9,419 nucleotides of DNA. Source: an uncultured Lachnospiraceae bacterium (GTDB lineage Bacteria > Bacillota > Clostridia > Lachnospirales > Lachnospiraceae). Positions 4,915 through 9,419 of this stretch are shown in pieces (within the stretch, counting starts at the first letter, position 1; every line of letters begins with the position of its first letter). The notes under the pieces are model-generated. The model had not been told where the DNA came from, made no database searches, and saw only the letters and a list, made by a program, of their open reading frames with translations. The position numbers and the translations under genes are program-made. Location of the stretch: contig CAUCOL010000045.1 of NCBI GenBank assembly GCA_958444395.1, positions 1-9,419 of the forward strand, written 5' to 3'.

Positions 4915-6456
4915 ATGGGACTTTCTGAACATAAACTGATCAAAGGCACGGTATTCTTAACTTTGGCAGGTTTCCTGACACGTATCATTGGCTTTGTCTA
5001 CAAAATCTATCTGGCAGACCTGCTGGGTGCGCACATGTTAGGCATCTACCAATTAATCTTTCCGGTCTATGCCATCTGCTTTACGATCTATGGCGCCGGC
5101 ATCCAGACGGCACTGTCCCAGGTGATCGCTGCCGCTCAGACAAGAAAGCAGGGTTCTTTCCATGCTCGCAGACTGCTGGCAGCCGGTCTTTGTCTGGGGC
5201 TTTTTCTTTCCGGCATTTTGTCGGTCAGTGTTTATGTAGGGGCCGACTGGCTGGCTCTGCATTTTGTCATGGAACCGGCACTTGCCCCCTATCTGCGCGT
5301 CCTTTGTATCCTTTTTCCTTTCTGCAGCACAGCTGCCTGCATCAACGGATACTATTACGGCATACAGGAAGCACGAATCCCCTCTCTCGCACAGATCATC
5401 GAACAGATCTCCCGTGTCTGCTTCGTGTTCCTGTGCAGCTTCGTGTTCTCGCTAGGATCCTCTCCTAAGTATAGCTGCGCTCTGGCGGTCTGGGGACTTG
5501 TCGTCGGAGAAGTCACCGCCTGTGTCTACTCTGTCTGGCATGTGCTCCGCCAGACTATTGCCCGTCCACTTCATCCGGTACTCCCCCGTCGGACTCATTC
5601 GATCGGTTCAAACCACTTTATCCGTACACTGCTCTGGCTCTCCTTTTCACTCACACTGACCAGGCTCCTGCTCTCACTGCTGCACAGCATCGAGTCCATC
5701 CTGCTGCCTGCCATGCTCCGCCAATATGGTTGTTCTGCCTCCAAAGCCCTGAGCATTTATGGTATATTAACCGGTATGACCTTATCCTTTATCCTTTTTC
5801 CCTCTACGATCACAAACTCCTTTGCTGTTTTATTACTTCCTTCCATCGCACGGGCAGACGCTGCCCATAATATCGAAGGACTCGGACGAAGCATCACCCA
5901 GACGATCAAATACTGTCTGTTACTTGGTTTTTTATTCACTGCCGTTTTCTTTCTCTTCGGAAAACAGCTCGGACTTATTTTCTTCCACAGTCCTCAGGCT
6001 GGCGACTACCTGATGTTCCTTTCCTGTATCTGTCCTTTTCTATATCTTTCGACCACGCTGACCAGCGTGATCAATGGCATGAAAAAAACGCAGGTTACCT
6101 TTTTCTTTACGATCCTGACACTGGCTCTAAAAATAGCCTGTCTGCTCTGGATCGTACCTTTCAGCGGCATCTACGGTTATCTCATCGGATTGATCTTCAG
6201 TGAGATCCTTCTGGCTCTGCTGGAAATGGTTTATCTGCGTTCCTATATTCATCTGGATATCTGGCATTGGGTCTGTCAGCCTCTGCTCTGGCTCTGTATT
6301 CTCAGTCTTCCTGTCCGTATATTGGGACAGGGGATTGCCATTCTCCCTATCCCACCTTCCCTGCTTCTGCTGGCACAGGTCGGACTACTCTGCCTGTTCT
6401 ATCCGCTCCTTCTGCTGCTCTTTGGTATTATTTCCAAGAAAGATTTTGCCGGATGA
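4915..6456 (+). CDS. Polytopic membrane protein, SpoVB/MVF-type oligosaccharide (lipid-linked sugar) flippase
   Basis: A 513-residue, very hydrophobic protein with about 14 predicted membrane segments, the architecture of the MOP/MVF superfamily that moves lipid-linked sugars across the cytoplasmic membrane. The N-terminal KGTVFLTLAGFLTRIIGFVYKIYL closely resembles SpoVB/YtgP-type proteins. The cytoplasmic loop INGYYYGIQEARIPSLAQIIEQISR (about 143-167) matches the family's conserved GYxxGxxxxxP...EQxxR pattern. The next conserved segment, in SIESILLPAMLRQYG (about 258-272), is also present. Length fits SpoVB (about 510-520). Members act in spore cortex or cell-wall precursor and polysaccharide export; which one applies cannot be told because no glycosyltransferase or sporulation gene is adjacent. 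It is divergent from the cysteine desulfurase. An inverted repeat covers its stop codon, and its ribosome binding site is atypical. Confidence 0.85.
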   Translation: MGLSEHKLIKGTVFLTLAGFLTRIIGFVYKIYLADLLGAHMLGIYQLIFPVYAICFTIYGAGIQTALSQVIAAAQTRKQGSFHARRLLAAGLCLGLFLSGILSVSVYVGADWLALHFVMEPALAPYLRVLCILFPFCSTAACINGYYYGIQEARIPSLAQIIEQISRVCFVFLCSFVFSLGSSPKYSCALAVWGLVVGEVTACVYSVWHVLRQTIARPLHPVLPRRTHSIGSNHFIRTLLWLSFSLTLTRLLLSLLHSIESILLPAMLRQYGCSASKALSIYGILTGMTLSFILFPSTITNSFAVLLLPSIARADAAHNIEGLGRSITQTIKYCLLLGFLFTAVFFLFGKQLGLIFFHSPQAGDYLMFLSCICPFLYLSTTLTSVINGMKKTQVTFFFTILTLALKIACLLWIVPFSGIYGYLIGLIFSEILLALLEMVYLRSYIHLDIWHWVCQPLLWLCILSLPVRILGQGIAILPIPPSLLLLAQVGLLCLFYPLLLLLFGIISKKDFAG

Positions 6457-6472
6457 TCTACATCCGGCAAAA
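6444..6472. repeat. Perfect 12-bp inverted repeat spanning the flippase stop codon
   Basis: TTTTGCCGGATG (6444-6455) and CATCCGGCAAAA (6461-6472) around a 5-nt loop, with the TGA stop at 6454-6456 inside it. The flanking T and A tracts are in the wrong order for an intrinsic terminator on either strand (stem ends in A, not T). It could be an mRNA-stabilising 3' hairpin or a protein site between convergent genes. Confidence 0.6.
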
Positions 6473-6485
6473 CATCGCTTTACAA

Positions 6486-6541
6486 CAGCTGCCGCACAAC
6501 ACCCCATGCTGTCGGCTGCAAAACTGTTTTTTAATTTTATT
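6486..6541 (+). terminator. Candidate terminator after the flippase gene
   Basis: CAGCTG (6486-6491) can pair with CGGCTG (6513-6518) with one G-T pair, followed 9 nt later by T6 (6527-6532) and a T-rich stretch to 6544. The stem is short and the spacing is not ideal. It extends past the metA stop on the opposite strand. Confidence 0.3.
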
Positions 6542-7469
6542 TTCCGAGTATTTCTTCTGTACTGATAAAATCGTATGGAGTACTCTGGTAAACATAATAA
6601 TTGATCCAATTGGAAAACAACGCATTGGATGCCCCACGCCAGCGCAGCAGCGGACGTTTCGTCTCATCGTCATCCGGATAATAATTCTGTGGCAGATCGA
6701 TCGGAAGGTTCTTCGCCTTGTCTCTCTTATACTCCTGATCCAATGTCAGACGGTCATACTCCAGATGTCCCATCACGAAGATCTGACGTCCATCCTGGGC
6801 GATCAGCAGAAGTTCCCCGGCTTCCTCAGAGTCTGCCAGTACCGTCAATGCATCACAGGCTTCGATCTGCTCATGACTGACCCCGGTATGACGGGAATGC
6901 GGTGCATAAAATACATCATCAAAACCACGCACGATTGGCACCTTCCGATGATGTACCTGATGCTTAAAGATACCAAACTTTTTCTTTGGCAGCATATATT
7001 TCTCAATGCCATAATGATAATACAGTCCTGCCTGCGCTCCCCAGCAGATGTGCATCGTCGAGGTCACATTCGTCTTCGACCAGTCCATGATCTGTGTCAG
7101 TTCATCCCAGTACTGTACCTCCTCATACTCCATCTGCTCAACCGGTGCTCCGGTGATGATCAGCCCATCATACTTTTTATAACGTACTTCATCAAAAGTC
7201 TGATAAAAATCATTCAGATGGCTGACCGGTGTATTCTTTCCGATATAACTTGCTGTCGTCAGAAAAGTCACCTCGATCTGCAGGGACGTATTGGACAGAC
7301 TGCGCAGCAGCTGTACCTCTGTGTCCTCCTTTAGCGGCATCAGATTTAAGATTGCAATATGCAACGGACGAATATCCTGCGTCATCGCACGATTCTCATC
7401 CATCATGAATATATTTTCATTCTCCATGATCTTCTTAGCCGGAAGATCATTCTTTACCTTAATTGGCAT
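6537..7469 (-). CDS. metA: Homoserine O-acyltransferase MetA, predicted acetyl-CoA specific
   Basis: A 310-residue MetA of normal length. It activates homoserine by O-acylation, the first committed step of methionine biosynthesis, in the cytoplasm. The nucleophile is C142 in [16 protein letters not shown], and the other catalytic residues sit in FVMGHLEYD as H235 and E237. Numbering agrees exactly with the well-studied MetA proteins. Position 111, in GAPVEQM, is Glu. In the family Glu111 accompanies acetyl-CoA use and Gly111 accompanies succinyl-CoA use, so this enzyme is predicted to be a homoserine O-acetyltransferase despite the common succinyltransferase name. The start ATG 7469 has GAGG 8 nt upstream. 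It lies 60 bp after ligA on the same strand with its own promoter, and is convergent with the flippase gene. Confidence 0.95.
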   Translation of the reverse strand: MPIKVKNDLPAKKIMENENIFMMDENRAMTQDIRPLHIAILNLMPLKEDTEVQLLRSLSNTSLQIEVTFLTTASYIGKNTPVSHLNDFYQTFDEVRYKKYDGLIITGAPVEQMEYEEVQYWDELTQIMDWSKTNVTSTMHICWGAQAGLYYHYGIEKYMLPKKKFGIFKHQVHHRKVPIVRGFDDVFYAPHSRHTGVSHEQIEACDALTVLADSEEAGELLLIAQDGRQIFVMGHLEYDRLTLDQEYKRDKAKNLPIDLPQNYYPDDDETKRPLLRWRGASNALFSNWINYYVYQSTPYDFISTEEILGK

Positions 7470-7504
7470 AGTAAACGCCTCTTTTCTAAAAAATGTTCCT
7501 ACTT

Positions 7505-7533
7505 ATTATCAGCGAATCCTCTCCGTCTGTCAA
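7505..7533 (-). promoter_or_regulatory. Sigma-A-like promoter for metA overlapping the ligA stop codon
   Basis: On the minus strand, a perfect TTGACA (7533-7528), a 17-nt spacer and GATAAT (7510-7505). The -35 box covers the ligA TGA stop at 7532-7530. Predicted transcription starts near 7498, leaving only about 29 nt of leader, too short for an S-box or T-box. Confidence 0.75.
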
Positions 7534-9419
7534 GCCATGACCAATGGCAGATACTGCTGTATCCACTCTTCCTCCGTCAGGATCGGGATTCCAAGTTCTC
7601 GCGCTTTTTTATTTTTCGATGAATTACTCTGGCTGTCATTATTGATCAGATAACTGGTCTTTGATGTCACGGAGCCTGTCACCTTACCACCACGCTGCTC
7701 GATGAGTTCCTTTAGCTGTGAACGATTCTCAAAATGATCCAATGAGCCGGTAATCACAAAGGTAAGCCCTTCCATACTTCGAGAATCTGCCACTGGCGTA
7801 TCTGCCTGCAGTGTAACCTCCTGCAGCAGATCCTCCACCATCTGTTGTTTCTTCGCCTGTGCAAAAAACACCGTAAATGCCTGCGCGATCACCTCGCCTA
7901 CTCCGTCAATCTGTGTCAGCTGCTCTTCACTGGCATGACAGACCTTTTCAAAGTCATCCCCGAATGCTTTACAGATCATCTTTGCATTGGACAGCCCGAT
8001 ATTCGGGATGCCCAGACTGTATAAGAAACGAGCCGGTGTCGTCTGGCGTGCCGCTTCCAGGGCATCGACCAGTTTTTGATACGATTTCTCCCCAAAGCCT
8101 TCCATCGCAATGATCTGCTCCTTATAACGCTTTAACCGGAACAGGTCTGCCAGTTCATGGATCATCCCTTTTCCGATCAGCTTCTCAATCGTCGCTTCCG
8201 ATAAGCCGTCAATATTCATAGCATCTCGGCTGACAAACAGAGACAGCGCCTTAATCTTCTTTGCAATACAGTCCGGATTTCCACATGTAAGCACCTCTAC
8301 ATCGTTCTGTCTTACAATCTGTGTCGATTCCCCACAAACAGGACAGACGGAAGGAATCTCCAGATTTCCGCTGCCGGTCAGATTCTGTGCGATCTGTGGT
8401 ATGATCATATTCGCTTTATATACCTGGATCGTATCTCCAATCCCAAGCCGCAGCTGACGGACGATACTGACATTGTGTACACTGGCACGGCTGACGGTCG
8501 TTCCCTCCAGCTCGACCGGATCAAAGACTGCCACCGGATTGATCAGCCCGGTACGGGATGCACTCCATTCAACCTCCCGCAGCGTCGTATCCGCTATTTC
8601 ATCTGCCCACTTATATGCCATCGCATTTCGTGGAAACTTCGCCGTACGCCCAAGACTCTCTCCGTAGGCGATATCATTCATCAGAAGCACCAACCCATCC
8701 GACGGAAAATCATTCGTCCGGATCTTTTCGGCAAACCACTGTACCTGCTCCGGCAGACTCTGTGCCGTCACCAGCTTGTATTCTACTACATCAAAGCCCT
8801 GCCTGCGCATAAATTCCATTTTATTCTGCTGCGCATTGGCAAAATCTTCCCCCTGCGCCTCTACCAGCGCAAAAGCGAAGAAATAGACATTTCGCTTCGC
8901 CGTGATCTCATTATTCAACTGACGAACCGATCCGCTGCAGAGATTTCGAGGATTCTTATACTGTTCCTCTTCCGGCAGCTGCCGATTGATCTTCTCAAAC
9001 TCCGAATAAGGGATCACTGCTTCCCCACGCAGGATCATCTCTCCCTGAAACGGGATCGACAGCGGAATGTTTTTAAATGTTTTCGCGTTGTTCGTTATAA
9101 CCTCACCCACCTGACCATTTCCACGCGTCACCGCCTTGACCAGTCTTCCCTCCTGATACGTCAGCACGATCGTCAGACCGTCCATTTTCCATGACAGCAG
9201 TCCCTCCTGCGAACCGAGCCAGCCTGCCAGCTGATCGACTTCCTTCGTCTTGTCCAGAGACAGCATCGGTGCGGCGTGTGTTTCCTTCGGAAGTTCACTG
9301 ATCACCTCATAACCGACCTTCTGTGTCGGGCTGGATGCCAGTACCATCTGTGTCTCCTTCTCCAGCTGCTCCAATTCGTCATAGAGCTTATCATATTCGT
9401 AATTGCTCATGATCTCATC
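7530..9419 (-). CDS. ligA: NAD-dependent DNA ligase LigA, 5' partial
   Basis: Seals nicks in DNA using NAD+, in replication and repair. 629 residues are visible. The frame stays open to the right edge, where the residues read DEIMSNYEYDKLYDEL, matching the family's PIMSDAEYDRLYDEL. The ATG at 9410 is therefore an internal methionine, and about 30-40 N-terminal residues of domain Ia lie outside. Counting from that methionine: adenylation lysine K75 in WKMDG, RGE (E130), NPRN...SVRQL (R155, R163), AYKW (K267), OB domain, then a Cys4 zinc finger (C356, C359, C376, C381). Helix-hairpin-helix repeats span about 395-515 and a BRCT domain about 546-620. Three nucleotidyltransferase positions differ from the canonical enzyme (S73, N98, L243), possibly a lineage trait. 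No terminator separates it from metA, so read-through is possible. Confidence 0.93.
   Translation of the reverse strand, partial: DEIMSNYEYDKLYDELEQLEKETQMVLASSPTQKVGYEVISELPKETHAAPMLSLDKTKEVDQLAGWLGSQEGLLSWKMDGLTIVLTYQEGRLVKAVTRGNGQVGEVITNNAKTFKNIPLSIPFQGEMILRGEAVIPYSEFEKINRQLPEEEQYKNPRNLCSGSVRQLNNEITAKRNVYFFAFALVEAQGEDFANAQQNKMEFMRRQGFDVVEYKLVTAQSLPEQVQWFAEKIRTNDFPSDGLVLLMNDIAYGESLGRTAKFPRNAMAYKWADEIADTTLREVEWSASRTGLINPVAVFDPVELEGTTVSRASVHNVSIVRQLRLGIGDTIQVYKANMIIPQIAQNLTGSGNLEIPSVCPVCGESTQIVRQNDVEVLTCGNPDCIAKKIKALSLFVSRDAMNIDGLSEATIEKLIGKGMIHELADLFRLKRYKEQIIAMEGFGEKSYQKLVDALEAARQTTPARFLYSLGIPNIGLSNAKMICKAFGDDFEKVCHASEEQLTQIDGVGEVIAQAFTVFFAQAKKQQMVEDLLQEVTLQADTPVADSRSMEGLTFVITGSLDHFENRSQLKELIEQRGGKVTGSVTSKTSYLINNDSQSNSSKNKKARELGIPILTEEEWIQQYLPLVMA

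Noticed and set aside
6267..7334. Open frame of 355 codons on the plus strand
   Set aside because: It runs across the end of the flippase gene and antisense to metA, whose catalytic residues are intact. Its protein shows no recognisable motif.
8475..9194. Open frame of 239 codons on the plus strand
   Set aside because: It is a shadow antisense to ligA with no ribosome binding site or recognisable domain.

Overview
The window looks like a chromosomal segment of a Gram-positive Clostridia species, most likely Lachnospiraceae. This is inferred from the protein sequence style: a LigA with the NPRNLCSGSVRQL block, an RqcH/FbpA homologue, and a SpoVB-type flippase. It also fits the moderate GC, GGAGG-type ribosome binding sites and sigma-A-like promoters. 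I see no mobile elements, CRISPR array, rRNA or tRNA. The content is mostly housekeeping, arranged as short, mostly single-gene transcription units facing alternating directions.

Layout. (1) 1-601, minus: a PlsC-type 1-acylglycerol-3-phosphate acyltransferase whose C-terminus lies beyond the left edge. (2) 602-791: a divergent promoter region with two good sigma-A-like promoters back to back. (3) 792-2573, plus: rqcH/fbpA, the ribosome quality-control factor. (4) 2574-2703: a leader containing a 9-bp hairpin whose loop is complementary over 8 nt to the sequence just before the next ribosome binding site. (5) 2704-3558, plus: a PHP-family histidinol-phosphatase-like phosphoesterase. (6) 3553-4683, minus: a NifS/IscS-type cysteine desulfurase, convergent with and overlapping the PHP gene by 6 bp. 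(7) 4684-4914: a repeat-rich divergent intergenic region. (8) 4915-6456, plus: a 513-residue SpoVB/MVF-type polytopic membrane protein. (9) 6537-7469, minus: metA, carrying Glu111, which predicts homoserine O-acetyltransferase activity. (10) 7530-9419, minus: ligA, an NAD-dependent DNA ligase cut by the right edge at its N-terminus. A promoter overlapping the ligA stop codon can drive metA separately.

The genes do not form one pathway. They cover phospholipid synthesis, rescue of stalled nascent chains, histidine biosynthesis (probable), sulfur transfer, envelope lipid-linked sugar transport (probable), methionine biosynthesis and DNA joining. The cysteine desulfurase and MetA both touch sulfur metabolism but are not adjacent.

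I did not find a clear undescribed multi-gene system. The observations most worth following are the possible pseudoknot leader of the PHP gene, the LigA whose catalytic core departs from the canonical sequence at three motif positions, and the inverted-repeat cluster between the cysteine desulfurase and the flippase.
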